Shown: positions 43,264 to 52,921, counted from the first letter of the stretch. The stretch: DNA of 64,000 nt from Parabacteroides acidifaciens (GCF_003363715.1 NZ_QREV01000010.1:1-64000), one strand, 5' to 3'. Program-made: numbers and translations. Notes: generated by a model not told the origin, from the letters alone.

Positions 43264-44576
43264 TTTTTCCCTATTCGTGAGTAAACAAAATATTCTTCTT
43301 CCAACTCTTTCGCATCATATATGTTACGACCGTCGACAATCACATTTCCACGCATCAGGCGTTTGATACATTTCCAACTGGGCAGGCGGAATTGTTTCCA
43401 TTCGGTGATCAGCAACAGGGCGTCTGCATCGATCACAGCCTCGTACATATCCTTGCAATATTCGACTACCGAACCGATCCGACGCTTACATTCGTCCATC
43501 GCCACAGGATCGTAGACTTTGACGATTGCACCGGCTTTCAATAGTTTGTCGATAATGACCAGGGCCGGAGCTTCACGCATATCGTCGGTTTCGGGTTTGA
43601 AGGAAAGGCCCCACAAGGTGATGATCTTACCTTTCAGTTCTCCACCGAACAGTTTATTTATCTTATCGAAGACTATGCTTTTCTGATTTTCATTCACTTC
43701 CTCTACCGCTTCTATCACGCGCATATTGTAGCCGTTCTCTTTTCCGGTGTGGATAAGCGCTTTCACATCTTTCGGGAAACAACTGCCTCCATAGCCGCAA
43801 CCGGCATACAGGAAACGGTTACCGATACGACTGTCCGATCCCATCCCCTTACGGACAGACTCAACGTCGGCACCGACGATCTCACAGAGGTTGGCAATAT
43901 CATTCATGAAACTGATACGGGTGGCAAGCATGGCATTAGCGGCATATTTTGTCATCTCGGCAGACCGGATATCCATAAATATAATGGGATAGCCATTCAG
44001 CAGGAAAGGACGGTAGAGACGTTCCAGAAGCTTACGGGCTTCTTCACTCTCCACACCGACCACGACACGATCCGGAGCCAGAAAGTCTTTGACGGCAGCT
44101 CCTTCTTTCAGAAATTCAGGATTGGAAGCGACATCGAAAGGGATTTGCACGCCCCGTTTATCCAATTCTTCGCAGATAGCGGCTTTGACTTTTCCGGCAG
44201 TTCCTACCGGAACCGTGCTTTTGGTGACCAACACGATATACCGGTTCATATGGCGTCCTACCGTACGGGCTACTTCCAATACATATTTCAAATCGGCACT
44301 GCCATCTTCGTCCGGAGGAGTCCCGACGGCACTAAAGACAACCGAAACCTTATCCAGGCAAGAAACCAAGTCTGTTGTAAAATGCAAACGGCCGGCCTGT
44401 ACATTCTTTTGCACCAGGCTTTCCAAACCGGGCTCATAAATCGGCATAACGCCTGCTTGTAAAGCTTTTATTTTAGCTTCATTAATATCTACGCAAGTGA
44501 CATCGACTCCCATTTCAGAGAAGCATGTACCTGTCACCAAACCGACATAGCCGGTTCCTACAATCGCTATATTCAT
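43260..44576 (-). CDS. ugd: UDP-glucose 6-dehydrogenase
   Basis: The 438-residue enzyme oxidises UDP-glucose to UDP-glucuronate. Seen are [20 protein letters not shown] (NAD site), [20 protein letters not shown], and the catalytic cysteine motif [13 protein letters not shown] near residue 262. It overlaps both the WecA-like gene and the UDP-xylose synthase gene by 4 bp. Confidence 0.95.
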   Translation of the reverse strand: MNIAIVGTGYVGLVTGTCFSEMGVDVTCVDINEAKIKALQAGVMPIYEPGLESLVQKNVQAGRLHFTTDLVSCLDKVSVVFSAVGTPPDEDGSADLKYVLEVARTVGRHMNRYIVLVTKSTVPVGTAGKVKAAICEELDKRGVQIPFDVASNPEFLKEGAAVKDFLAPDRVVVGVESEEARKLLERLYRPFLLNGYPIIFMDIRSAEMTKYAANAMLATRISFMNDIANLCEIVGADVESVRKGMGSDSRIGNRFLYAGCGYGGSCFPKDVKALIHTGKENGYNMRVIEAVEEVNENQKSIVFDKINKLFGGELKGKIITLWGLSFKPETDDMREAPALVIIDKLLKAGAIVKVYDPVAMDECKRRIGSVVEYCKDMYEAVIDADALLLITEWKQFRLPSWKCIKRLMRGNVIVDGRNIYDAKELEEEYFVYSRIGKK

Positions 44577-45697
44577 ATTTTTTTATTTAAACTCAACACT
44601 GATGACGGATGGGCATCCCGTACCTTATCGATCCATAGGTTTATACCGGTATAGAGAACGATATCGACCAGGAGCAATACATTACAATTGATATAGGAGA
44701 CCAACGTCATATTTAAGACACAAAAAGCGCCAGACATAAAAAGAATAGTCAACATCGAGCGGCGGGGAGAGAAATCGATCGACAACAGTTTATGATGAAT
44801 GTGATTCTTATCTGCTATAAAAAGAGGTTTATGCAGGCGGGTACGCAGCAGCATCACCCGGAACACATCAAATATGGGGATCAGCAATGTTGTAAAAGCA
44901 ACCGTAAAAGTTTTCCCGGAGCAGGGCATCAGTTCCGGATGACAGGAAGAATAGCGGATGATCAAAAAGGCCAACAGATAGCCTAAGGTCAGACTGCCGG
45001 TATCTCCCATAAAGATCTTTCTACAGTGTTCGGCCCGTCCGAATACATTATAATAAAAGAAAGGAATCAGAGTTCCTAACACGGTAAAGACCAACATGGC
45101 ATAAATCAACATATCGTGATAAAAGAAAAGGCTGCCCATTATTATCAGGGAGATTCCACTTATACCGGAAGCCAGGCCGTCCAGACCGTCGATCAGATTA
45201 ATCGCATTAATAATAAAGACTGTAGCCAGAATGGTAAACGGGATACCGAGCCAGGGTGATAACTCGTGGATACCCAACAAGCCGTACAAATTGTTAATCC
45301 ACAAGCCGGATAGAGGTAACATACTGACAGCTACGATCTGTATCACAAATTTAGACCGGTAGCGAAGCCCTATTAAATCATCTTTTATTCCTGCTAAATA
45401 TAATAGAATTAGCCCACATATAAGAAAAAAGAATTCAGGCACTATAAAGCCCAATGATTTCACAGGTAATTGTAAACCAACCAAGTACCTAATACCAATA
45501 GAAAAGAAGAGGGAAAACAAAATCGTCGGAAGGAAGGAAAAACCGCCTAAACGGGGAATTGCCTGATTATGGACCTTTCTTTCGTCCGGGATGTCGAATA
45601 ATTTCTTTCGGTAGGATATCACCAAAATGCGAGGAATTATGATAAAGGATAGTGCTATCGAAACAGATAAACACAACAGTATCAGCAAATAAGACAT
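44573..45697 (-). CDS. WecA-like polyprenyl-phosphate sugar-1-phosphate transferase
   Basis: The 374-residue integral membrane protein (about eleven helices) has the WecA/MraY/TagO motifs: RKVHNQAIPRLGGFSFL near residue 40, NAINLIDGLDGLASGIS near 165, MGDTGSLTLGYLLAF near 225 and the HIHHKL motif near 305. It starts repeat-unit synthesis by transferring a sugar-1-phosphate, probably HexNAc, to undecaprenyl phosphate. It is the first gene of the capsule operon, 59 bp from the invertible promoter, with no UpxY or UpxZ gene in between. Confidence 0.92.
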   Translation of the reverse strand: MSYLLILLCLSVSIALSFIIIPRILVISYRKKLFDIPDERKVHNQAIPRLGGFSFLPTILFSLFFSIGIRYLVGLQLPVKSLGFIVPEFFFLICGLILLYLAGIKDDLIGLRYRSKFVIQIVAVSMLPLSGLWINNLYGLLGIHELSPWLGIPFTILATVFIINAINLIDGLDGLASGISGISLIIMGSLFFYHDMLIYAMLVFTVLGTLIPFFYYNVFGRAEHCRKIFMGDTGSLTLGYLLAFLIIRYSSCHPELMPCSGKTFTVAFTTLLIPIFDVFRVMLLRTRLHKPLFIADKNHIHHKLLSIDFSPRRSMLTILFMSGAFCVLNMTLVSYINCNVLLLVDIVLYTGINLWIDKVRDAHPSSVLSLNKKI

Positions 45698-45756
45698 ATC
45701 TATTAAGTATTAAGTGAACATGACAAAGTTCGTCAGTCACAAAGGGTGTACTAACT

Positions 45757-45949
45757 AAAATGACTAAAAAAAACGTTCCTTTTTTTTAGTCATTTTTTAG
45801 TTGATATATCCAAAAAAATTGCGTTAGACCTTATATTTCTTTATTCGTTGATCTACAAGTAATATATTATTATTTTATTTTGGTTGTTCTAAATTAAATA
45901 TCTACTTTTGCAATGACTAAAAAAAAGGAACGTTTTTTTTAGTCATTTT
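45757..45949. promoter_or_regulatory. Invertible promoter element of the capsule operon (OFF orientation)
   Basis: Perfect 38-bp inverted repeats lie at 45757-45794 and 45912-45949 around 117 bp. Each repeat is nearly self-palindromic: AATGACT, eight A, an asymmetric CGTTCC (left) or GGAACG (right), eight T, AGTCATT. The core AAACGTTCCT differs at one position from the ARACGTWCGT motif I recall for Mpi-inverted capsule promoters of Bacteroides fragilis. The enclosed promoter (45879-45910) reads rightward, away from the operon. Inversion would aim it at the gene starting at 45697. Confidence 0.9.
45879..45910 (+). promoter_or_regulatory. Capsule promoter inside the invertible segment
   Basis: TTTG at 45879-45882, a 20-bp spacer, and TACTTTTG at 45903-45910 form a textbook Bacteroidetes promoter that ends two bases before the right inverted repeat. 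It points toward fmt in this sequence, not toward the capsule genes. No second TAnnTTTG is seen on the opposite strand of the segment. Confidence 0.85.
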
Positions 45950-46244
45950 TTAAATGTTCATTTTTAACCATCCAATAGCGGAGTAGAGTTATTTATTTCC
46001 ACAAAACCACGTATAAACTTTCTTTTTGTTACCATTCTTTTCATATTGAAAACTAAATGATAATCTCAAAAAGTCTATTTTCAGGGGTGTGTAAAGAAAA
46101 TCCAGGTAAGAGAGTAAAGCACAAAGAATTTTTGTTCCCAGTTAAAGAATAACCAGAAACAAAAACTCTTGTAGATATATATACATTATTAATATAAGGA
46201 GAGAATAATACTGCGCAAAATCAAAGAAGAATAAAAACAGTAAT
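45950..46244. other. Intergenic stretch between invertible element and fmt
   Basis: About 295 bp of A/T-rich DNA without a supported gene; only ORFs of 30 codons or fewer are seen. In the sequenced orientation the flanking promoter would transcribe into it and then antisense to fmt. Confidence 0.5.
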
Positions 46245-47219
46245 CTATTTTACCGTATATTCCCCAATCTGCTTAAACCCATTCAAAAACTCCGTAATAG
46301 ACAGGCGTTTCTTTCCGGCGAGCTGGAGGGAGAGCAGACGGAGGTAGCCGCCTTCTACGGCGATGTCGACATAGCTTTTCTTGTCTGTGCAGATGGTGCC
46401 GACGGGAAGGTTATGGGTGGCGGGATGTTTTTCCGCCTGGTAGACCTTCAAAACGGTCGGGACGCCTTCGGGAGAGATGATCTCCGTCCAGGCGGCGGGA
46501 TAAGGTGACAAGCCACGGATGAAATCGTATATCTTTTTCAAGGGCTGGTGCCAGTCGATACGGCAGGTTTCTTTAAATATCTTCGGGGCGGGACGGAGTT
46601 CGACTGAGTCTTGATAGAACTCTTCCTGGGGTATGGCGTCTGTCTTGCCTTCCAACAGCAGGTCGACTGTCTCCAACACCAGGCCGGCACCCATCGTCAT
46701 CAGAGAGTCGTGCACAGTGCCGACATCGTCCGTATCGGCTATAGGGAGGTGTTTCTGGCGGATGATCTTGCCGGTGTCGATCTCATGTGTCAGGAAGAAG
46801 GTCGTCACGCCGGTTTCCGTATCTCCGTTGATGACCGCCCAGTTGATCGGGGCTGCTCCCCGGTACTGAGGCAAGAGAGAGGCATGGAGGTTAAACGTCC
46901 CCAGACGCGGCATGTTCCAGACCACCTCCGGCAGCATACGGAAGGCCACGACAATCTGCAAGTCAGCCTCCAACGCACGGAGTTCGGAGAGGAAAGCTTC
47001 GTCTTTGAGCTTCACCGGCTGGAGCACAGGCAGACCTTTCGAGACGGCATATTGCTTGACGGGGCTTGCCTGCAAGACACTACCATGACGGCCTACGGGT
47101 TTGTCCGGCATCGTGATCACGCCTACTACATTATATCCGCCTTCAACCAAGGCACGCAGGCTCTCCACGGCAAAGTCGGGAGTGCCCATATATACGATTC
47201 GCAAATCTTCTTTCTTCAT
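46245..47219 (-). CDS. fmt: Methionyl-tRNA formyltransferase
   Basis: The 324-residue enzyme formylates initiator Met-tRNA using 10-formyl-tetrahydrofolate. Motifs: RIVYMGTPDFAVESLRALVE at the N-terminus, FNLHASLLPQYRGAAPINWA near residue 113 (catalytic His and Asn region), GVTTFFLTHEIDTGKI near 137, and the C-terminal tRNA-binding domain (VLKVYQAEKHPATHNLPVGT). Last gene of the tsaC - sugar transferase - CLC - fmt operon, 4 bp after the CLC gene. Confidence 0.96.
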   Translation of the reverse strand: MKKEDLRIVYMGTPDFAVESLRALVEGGYNVVGVITMPDKPVGRHGSVLQASPVKQYAVSKGLPVLQPVKLKDEAFLSELRALEADLQIVVAFRMLPEVVWNMPRLGTFNLHASLLPQYRGAAPINWAVINGDTETGVTTFFLTHEIDTGKIIRQKHLPIADTDDVGTVHDSLMTMGAGLVLETVDLLLEGKTDAIPQEEFYQDSVELRPAPKIFKETCRIDWHQPLKKIYDFIRGLSPYPAAWTEIISPEGVPTVLKVYQAEKHPATHNLPVGTICTDKKSYVDIAVEGGYLRLLSLQLAGKKRLSITEFLNGFKQIGEYTVK

Positions 47220-47223
47220 TTTC

Positions 47224-49008
47224 TTAATCTCCTGAAAAGTTTTCTACCAGCACTTCGCGGTATGAGTTAAATATTTTCGACTTGGACATAAAGCCTATGT
47301 ATCGTCCTTCCTCGTCCACTACAGGGAGGTTCCAGGCTTTCGTATCGTCAAAGATACGCATAATCTGCTCCATTGGCGTCCCAACCTGTATCTTGGCGGG
47401 AGCCGACACCATGAACTTGGAGACATGGAACCGGTTATATAACTCCGGACGGAACATAATATTCCGGATATTGTCCAGCAGGACGAGCCCCAACAGGATT
47501 CCCCGCTCGTCAATGACCGGGAAGGTGTTTCGTCCGCTCTTGGCTATCACCTTCACCATATCGCCTAACGACATTTCGGGAGAGACGGTGAGGAAATCGC
47601 GTTCGATCACACTGTCTGTATTGAGGAGTGTCAGGACGGCACGGTCCTTATGGTGGGTCAGCAACTCGCCTTTCTGGGCCAGACGCATCGAGTAGATGCT
47701 GTGGGGCAGGAACATCTTGATCGTGATATAGGAGCTGACCGAGACAATCATCAGCGGAAGGAAAAGCTCGTAGCCGCCTGTCAGCTCGGCAATAAGGAAG
47801 ACACCCGTCAGCGGTGCATGCATGACACCGGACATGATGCCTGCCATCCCCAAGAGGGCGAAATTCTTCTCCGAGAGGTACATCGTAAAGGGGAAAAAGT
47901 TGGACGCATGGGCAAACACAAAACCGGCAATACAACCCAAATACAAGCTGGGAGCAAAAATACCACCGCATCCGCCTCCGGCGTTCGTCGCACTCGAAGC
48001 AAAGACTTTGAAGAGCAGGATCAGCGTCAGGAAGAGTTGCAAGCCCCAGTAAGTATCGTTCAGACCGTAGAACATACTCTTGTCCATGATATGGGAGAAC
48101 TGGCCGTTGAGCAGGGACGAGATCGTATCGTAACCTTCACCGTAAAGCGGGGGGAATACGAAAATCAATACGCTCAGCATGATGCCTCCGACGAGAAATT
48201 TCTTCCAATACTTACCGAGTTTCCGGTACATTCCCTCCACCCTGTTCATCACCTTCGTAAAATAGAGGGATACCAGGCCACAGAACACGCCGAGCAGAAG
48301 GACGTAGGGTATGCGTTCGATCACAAACACTTCGGTCTGCGAGAAGGGGAACATCGCTTCCGTCCCTGTAAAGATATAGGAGACAGTCGCAGCTGTCACT
48401 GAAGTGATAAGCAGAGGCAATACCGACGTCATCGTCAGGTCGAGCAACAGCACTTCCACCACGAAGACCACTCCGGTTATCGGAGCCTTAAAGATACCGG
48501 AAATGGCGCCTGCCGCCCCACAGCCGACAAGCAGCATCAACGTCTTTTGCTCCATCCTGAACAGGCGTCCCAGATTGGAACCGATCGCCGCTCCCGTCAG
48601 CACGATAGGCGCCTCCGCCCCGACCGATCCACCAAAACCGATGGTGACGGAACTGGCCACAATAGAGGTCCAGGTGTTATGGGGTTTGATACGGCTCTTA
48701 CGCTGGGAAATGGCATACAGGATTTTCGTCACCCCGTGGCTGATGTCGTCCCGCACGATATACTTGACGAACAAACCGGCAAGCAGGATACCAATCACCG
48801 GATAGAGCAGGTAGAGGTAGTTAGCCCCGTCCTGGTTAAAGTTTCCGGTCAACATATGTTGGATATGATGAATGATCCATTTCAGGATAATAGCAGCAGC
48901 TGCCGTGCAAATCCCGACCAAAAGACTGACGATCAAGATAAAATTTTTCTCTTTTATATGCTTGTCCCGCCATAGCAGGAACCGATAGAATAATCCTTCG
49001 TTTACCAT
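47224..49008 (-). CDS. CLC-family chloride channel/antiporter with CBS pair
   Basis: The 594-residue protein has an 18-helix CLC core (GFGGSVGAEAPIVLTGAAIG with the gating glutamate near residue 131; GGCGGIFAPSLYLGCIAGF near 350) and two C-terminal CBS domains (IERDFLTVSPEMSLGDMVKV; VSAPAKIQVGTPMEQIMRIF). At the internal proton-glutamate position the motif reads GVVFVVEVLLL, where E. coli ClC has an EE pair, so the inner proton glutamate appears replaced by valine. That pattern is known from CLC channels rather than exchangers. It lies 1 bp after the sugar-transferase gene. Confidence 0.9.
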   Translation of the reverse strand: MVNEGLFYRFLLWRDKHIKEKNFILIVSLLVGICTAAAAIILKWIIHHIQHMLTGNFNQDGANYLYLLYPVIGILLAGLFVKYIVRDDISHGVTKILYAISQRKSRIKPHNTWTSIVASSVTIGFGGSVGAEAPIVLTGAAIGSNLGRLFRMEQKTLMLLVGCGAAGAISGIFKAPITGVVFVVEVLLLDLTMTSVLPLLITSVTAATVSYIFTGTEAMFPFSQTEVFVIERIPYVLLLGVFCGLVSLYFTKVMNRVEGMYRKLGKYWKKFLVGGIMLSVLIFVFPPLYGEGYDTISSLLNGQFSHIMDKSMFYGLNDTYWGLQLFLTLILLFKVFASSATNAGGGCGGIFAPSLYLGCIAGFVFAHASNFFPFTMYLSEKNFALLGMAGIMSGVMHAPLTGVFLIAELTGGYELFLPLMIVSVSSYITIKMFLPHSIYSMRLAQKGELLTHHKDRAVLTLLNTDSVIERDFLTVSPEMSLGDMVKVIAKSGRNTFPVIDERGILLGLVLLDNIRNIMFRPELYNRFHVSKFMVSAPAKIQVGTPMEQIMRIFDDTKAWNLPVVDEEGRYIGFMSKSKIFNSYREVLVENFSGD

Positions 49009-49009
49009 C

Positions 49010-50410
49010 TTAAATACCTTTACCTGTAATTACTGTTTTAACTGTATAGATCAGAATTGTCAGATCCAGTGTCAGTGACATATTTTCGTAATATAATATA
49101 TCGTATTCCATACGCTCTATCATTTTATCCACATTCTCGGCATAGCCATACTTCACCATCCCTAACGAGGTGATACCCGGACGGACGTTGTGCAGCAGGT
49201 AATAATAAGGAGCCTTCTTCACAATTTCGTCAATAAAATATTTTCGTTCGGGACGGGGCCCGACGAGCGACATATCCCCTTTCAGCACATTCCAGAACTG
49301 GGGCAGCTCATCCAACCGATACTTCCGCATGATCCGCCCGAACGGCGTAATGCGGCAATCGTCTTCCGAGGCGAGCAACGGTCCGTTTTCCTCTGCATTC
49401 ACATACATGGTCCGGAACTTATACATCATAAACGGCTCGCCGAGATAGCCGATCCGTTCCTGACGGAAGAAGATGGGACCCGGAGAGTCTTTCTTCACCC
49501 GCCAAGCGATATAGGCGAATAACGGGGAAAGGAGTACCAATGCGGCAACAGAACAAACTTTATCCAGAAAAAGCTTAATATTCTGTGCGGCAGGCGAGAA
49601 ATTATTGTCCGTCACATCGACCAGGGGAATTCCCCGAATGGTCCGGATCTGGATCTTGGACAACATATTGAAGCGGTCTGCCAACACCTTTATCGGACGT
49701 TTATAACGGTAGAGCGAATAAAGGATGCCCAACAGCTCCTTATTGCTTTTCGACTCGACAGCCAGGACGAACTCGTCGACATTCCCTGTATCCATCAGGG
49801 CCGGGATATCCTCCACCGTCCCTAAGACATGGGCACGGTCGGCCTTGACAGGGATATTCCCGTTCTCCGATACGAAACCGTAAATATTATATCCCAGGCG
49901 GTACAGGTCACGGGCGATACGGACAGCCTTACCTCCGGCGCCGACCACAAGTACGTTCATCGCCCATTTCCGGCTCTTGATCTTACGGACACCGTCCTGC
50001 GTGATCAGCAGGCGCGGGATATAAGTCACGATAAACTGTAAGCCGAACAGGCCGAAAAACAGCTTGTAATATATCTTGAACGAATGGGGTATATCGTCGA
50101 GCATCAGGGCAAAGAATACGACAAGCGTACCGATCAACACCGTGATAAACGTCGAAAACAATTCGGTCAGACGGGATTTTCCAAACGGTTTATTATAATA
50201 CCCGGAGAAATAATAAAGAACCAGCCAGAAAAAAGGGATGATTGCCTGACCGGTAAGCACACCCGGATATTGCAGATAGTCGAGCAGACTGCTTGCCCCT
50301 TCGTCGATGGCAAACACCTCGTAACGAAGGATATTGAACAACAACCATGCAACGGAAGCCGATAGATAATCCGATAATATATATTTCCCTGCCTGCTTGC
50401 TCTTCTTCAT
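49010..50410 (-). CDS. Polyprenyl-phosphate glycosyl-1-phosphate transferase (WcaJ/WbaP type)
   Basis: The 466-residue protein has four N-terminal membrane helices, a central Rossmann-like domain (WAMNVLVVGAGGKAVRIARD), another membrane anchor near 285-300, and the C-terminal bacterial sugar-transferase domain: FFRQERIGYLGEPFMMYKFR, KYRLDELPQFWNVLKGDMSL and VGPRPERKYFIDE. It transfers a hexose- or HexNAc-1-phosphate to undecaprenyl phosphate, starting another glycan. It sits outside the capsule locus, in an operon with tsaC, CLC and fmt, so it may serve a constitutive glycan. Confidence 0.92.
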   Translation of the reverse strand: MKKSKQAGKYILSDYLSASVAWLLFNILRYEVFAIDEGASSLLDYLQYPGVLTGQAIIPFFWLVLYYFSGYYNKPFGKSRLTELFSTFITVLIGTLVVFFALMLDDIPHSFKIYYKLFFGLFGLQFIVTYIPRLLITQDGVRKIKSRKWAMNVLVVGAGGKAVRIARDLYRLGYNIYGFVSENGNIPVKADRAHVLGTVEDIPALMDTGNVDEFVLAVESKSNKELLGILYSLYRYKRPIKVLADRFNMLSKIQIRTIRGIPLVDVTDNNFSPAAQNIKLFLDKVCSVAALVLLSPLFAYIAWRVKKDSPGPIFFRQERIGYLGEPFMMYKFRTMYVNAEENGPLLASEDDCRITPFGRIMRKYRLDELPQFWNVLKGDMSLVGPRPERKYFIDEIVKKAPYYYLLHNVRPGITSLGMVKYGYAENVDKMIERMEYDILYYENMSLTLDLTILIYTVKTVITGKGI

Positions 50411-50412
50411 TT

Positions 50413-50973
50413 TTATCTGATTACCTGAATAACGCCACCATCTCCTAATTTAATGATATTGGAAGGTTTTGCCTTACTCATATCATCCTGGCGATACTTC
50501 ACTATATAATCGACACCGTTCTTAATCACATCCGACACTTCACTAAAATTAGTCGGAGAAGGTTCTCCGCTTACATTTGCAGATGTGGAAACCAACGGCC
50601 TCCGGAAACGTTCGCACAGCTTACGTGAGAACTCTTCGTTCGTGATCCGGATCCCGACGCTGCCGTCTTCGCCCAACAGGTTACCGGCAATATTCTTCGC
50701 ATGCGGATAAATAACCGTCAACGGTTTGTCGGCTACCTCGATCAGGTCCCAGGCTATATCGGGAATTTCCGACACGTACATGCTCAGTTTCGCCGTACTG
50801 TCAGTCAGGACCAACATAGCCTTATTGTCAATTCTTCTCTTCAGCTCGTACACTCTTTGCACGGCTTTCTCGTTGGTTGCATCACAACCAATCCCCCAAA
50901 TAGTATCTGTGGGATAGAGTATTATCCCTCCTGCCTGCATGATTTCACAGGCTTTTTGAATATCGTCTGTCAT
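50413..50973 (-). CDS. tsaC: Threonylcarbamoyl-AMP synthase
   Basis: The 186-residue protein is the YrdC/TsaC domain that makes threonylcarbamoyl-AMP for the t6A modification of tRNAs reading ANN codons. Motifs: GGIILYPTDTIWGIGCDATN near residue 14, KRRIDNKAMLVL near 45, and LVSTSANVSGEPSPTNFSE near 125. It lacks the extra Sua5 domain. It is first in its operon, with a -7 box just upstream. Confidence 0.94.
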   Translation of the reverse strand: MTDDIQKACEIMQAGGIILYPTDTIWGIGCDATNEKAVQRVYELKRRIDNKAMLVLTDSTAKLSMYVSEIPDIAWDLIEVADKPLTVIYPHAKNIAGNLLGEDGSVGIRITNEEFSRKLCERFRRPLVSTSANVSGEPSPTNFSEVSDVIKNGVDYIVKYRQDDMSKAKPSNIIKLGDGGVIQVIR

Positions 50974-50992
50974 TGTTTTTTAAATAATGTCA

Positions 50993-51000
50993 CAAATGTA
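50993..51000 (-). promoter_or_regulatory. -7 box of the tsaC operon
   Basis: Minus-strand TACATTTG (TAnnTTTG), 20 bp before the start at 50973. No clear -33 box. Confidence 0.5.
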
Positions 51001-51187
51001 CAAATCATTCGCGGACTTTATTATAAAAAGTAGAGAAAATGTATTTTAATAAAAATGTATGCGCCTGAACAGAAATATCCATTTATATTGTCTAACTTTA
51101 CGGATTGAAATATATTGGAGATTTTGTTGCTATCAGCTTCTATATCCAATATATCTGGGACGATAAAAAAGAAAAAAACAATATATA

Positions 51188-52912
51188 ATGATTACAAAAT
51201 GGAACTTTCAAACCCCAACAGAAGAAGAGTTACATAAAAGAGACAAGCTGGCAACCGAACTGGGCCTCAGTCCGGTCGTATGTCTTTTGCTCGTTCAACG
51301 AGGACTGACCACTGTTGAAGAGGTGAAGAAATTCTTTAAACCCAGCTTGAGCGACCTGCACGATCCATTCCTTATGCCGGATATGGAAAAGGCTGTCAAG
51401 CGTCTGAACAAGGCTCTGGGCAATAAAGAAAAGATTTTGGTTTACGGTGACTATGATGTAGACGGCACGACCGCTGTTTCTCTGGTCTACAAGTTTTTAC
51501 GCCCCTATTCGTCATCATTGGATTACTATATCCCGGATCGGTATGACGAAGGGTACGGGATCTCGTACAAGGGGATCAATTATGCCAAGGAGAATGGGAT
51601 TACGCTCATCATCTCGCTTGACTGCGGCATCAAAGCGATTGAGAAGATCGAGTATGCCAAGGAATTGGGTATCGACTTTATTATCTGTGACCACCATATG
51701 CCGGACGATACATTGCCGGATGCTGTGGCGGTGTTGGATGCCAAGCGGGTGGATTCGATCTACCCGTATGAACATCTGTCGGGATGCGGAGTTGGTTTCA
51801 AGTTCATGCAAGCGTTTGCCAAGAGCAATAACTTCCCGTTTGCCGACCTGGAGAAGCTGCTGGAACTGACGGCAGTCAGCATTGCATCGGACATCGTTCC
51901 CATCACAGGGGAGAACCGCATACTGGCCTATTACGGTCTGAAGCAACTCAACAGTAACCCGAGCCTCGGACTGAAGGGAATCATCGACATCTGCGGTCTG
52001 TCCGGAAAAGAGATCACCATCAGCGACATTGTTTTCAAGATCGGACCGCGTATCAATGCCTCCGGACGTATGATGAACGGAAAGGAAGCTGTCGAACTCT
52101 TGTTGGCAAAAGATGTGGACAGCGCAAGGGAGAAAAGCGAAAGCATCAACCAGTACAACGAAGAACGACGCGAACTGGACAAAAAGATCACGGACGAAGC
52201 GAATGCCATCATCGACGAGTTTCAGAACATGGAAGACCGGAAGGCGATCATTGTCTATAACCCGGGCTGGCACAAGGGTGTGATCGGTATCGTTGCATCC
52301 CGCCTGACGGAAAAGTATTACCGTCCGGCTGTCGTACTGACCAAATCTTCCGAACTGATCACGGGCTCCGCACGCTCGGTTACAGGATTCGATATCTATA
52401 AGGCAATCGAGAACTGCCGTGACTTGTTGGAAAACTTCGGCGGACATACTTATGCAGCCGGGCTCTCCCTGCGAGAAGAGAATCTGGAAGCTTTCACCGA
52501 ACGGTTCCTCAAGCTGGCTGCCGACGAGATTATCCCCGAACAGATGATACCCCAACTCGACGTCGACGCCGTATTGGACTTGCAGGATATCAATCCCAAA
52601 TTCATGAGCGAGCTGAAGAAAATGAATCCCTTCGGCCCGGACAACCAGAAGCCGGTGTTCTGTTCTTTCGGCGTAAAGGATTACGGAACCAGCAAGCTGG
52701 TGGGGAAAGAGCTGGAACATATCAAACTGGAACTGATTGATGACAAATCGAATACACCGATACATGGCATTGCCTTCGGTATGCACCAGCACAATACCCA
52801 TATCAAAAACATGAAGCCTTTCAATATCTGTTACACCATCGAAGAGAACACCTATAACGGCAACACCTCTCTACAACTTATGGTGAAGGATATCAAGGAG
52901 AACGATATGTGA
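51188..52912 (+). CDS. recJ: Single-strand-specific exonuclease RecJ
   Basis: The 574-residue protein has the DHH phosphoesterase motifs of RecJ: VYGDYDVDGTTAVS near residue 82, SLDCGIKAIE, CDHHMPDDTLPDAVAVLD near 158, and in DHHA1 KIGPRINASGRMMNGKEA near 285 and GHTYAAGLSLREENL near 418. It degrades single-stranded DNA 5' to 3' in recombination and mismatch repair. It precedes recQ by 9 bp, and RecJ and RecQ act together in end resection. Confidence 0.95.
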   Translation: MITKWNFQTPTEEELHKRDKLATELGLSPVVCLLLVQRGLTTVEEVKKFFKPSLSDLHDPFLMPDMEKAVKRLNKALGNKEKILVYGDYDVDGTTAVSLVYKFLRPYSSSLDYYIPDRYDEGYGISYKGINYAKENGITLIISLDCGIKAIEKIEYAKELGIDFIICDHHMPDDTLPDAVAVLDAKRVDSIYPYEHLSGCGVGFKFMQAFAKSNNFPFADLEKLLELTAVSIASDIVPITGENRILAYYGLKQLNSNPSLGLKGIIDICGLSGKEITISDIVFKIGPRINASGRMMNGKEAVELLLAKDVDSAREKSESINQYNEERRELDKKITDEANAIIDEFQNMEDRKAIIVYNPGWHKGVIGIVASRLTEKYYRPAVVLTKSSELITGSARSVTGFDIYKAIENCRDLLENFGGHTYAAGLSLREENLEAFTERFLKLAADEIIPEQMIPQLDVDAVLDLQDINPKFMSELKKMNPFGPDNQKPVFCSFGVKDYGTSKLVGKELEHIKLELIDDKSNTPIHGIAFGMHQHNTHIKNMKPFNICYTIEENTYNGNTSLQLMVKDIKENDM

Positions 52913-52921
52913 AGAGATGCG

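Noticed and set aside
46060-46160. Short ORF downstream of the rightward-facing capsule promoter
   Set aside because: About 31 codons, no ribosome-binding site and no homology; transcription in this direction is best explained as the OFF state.
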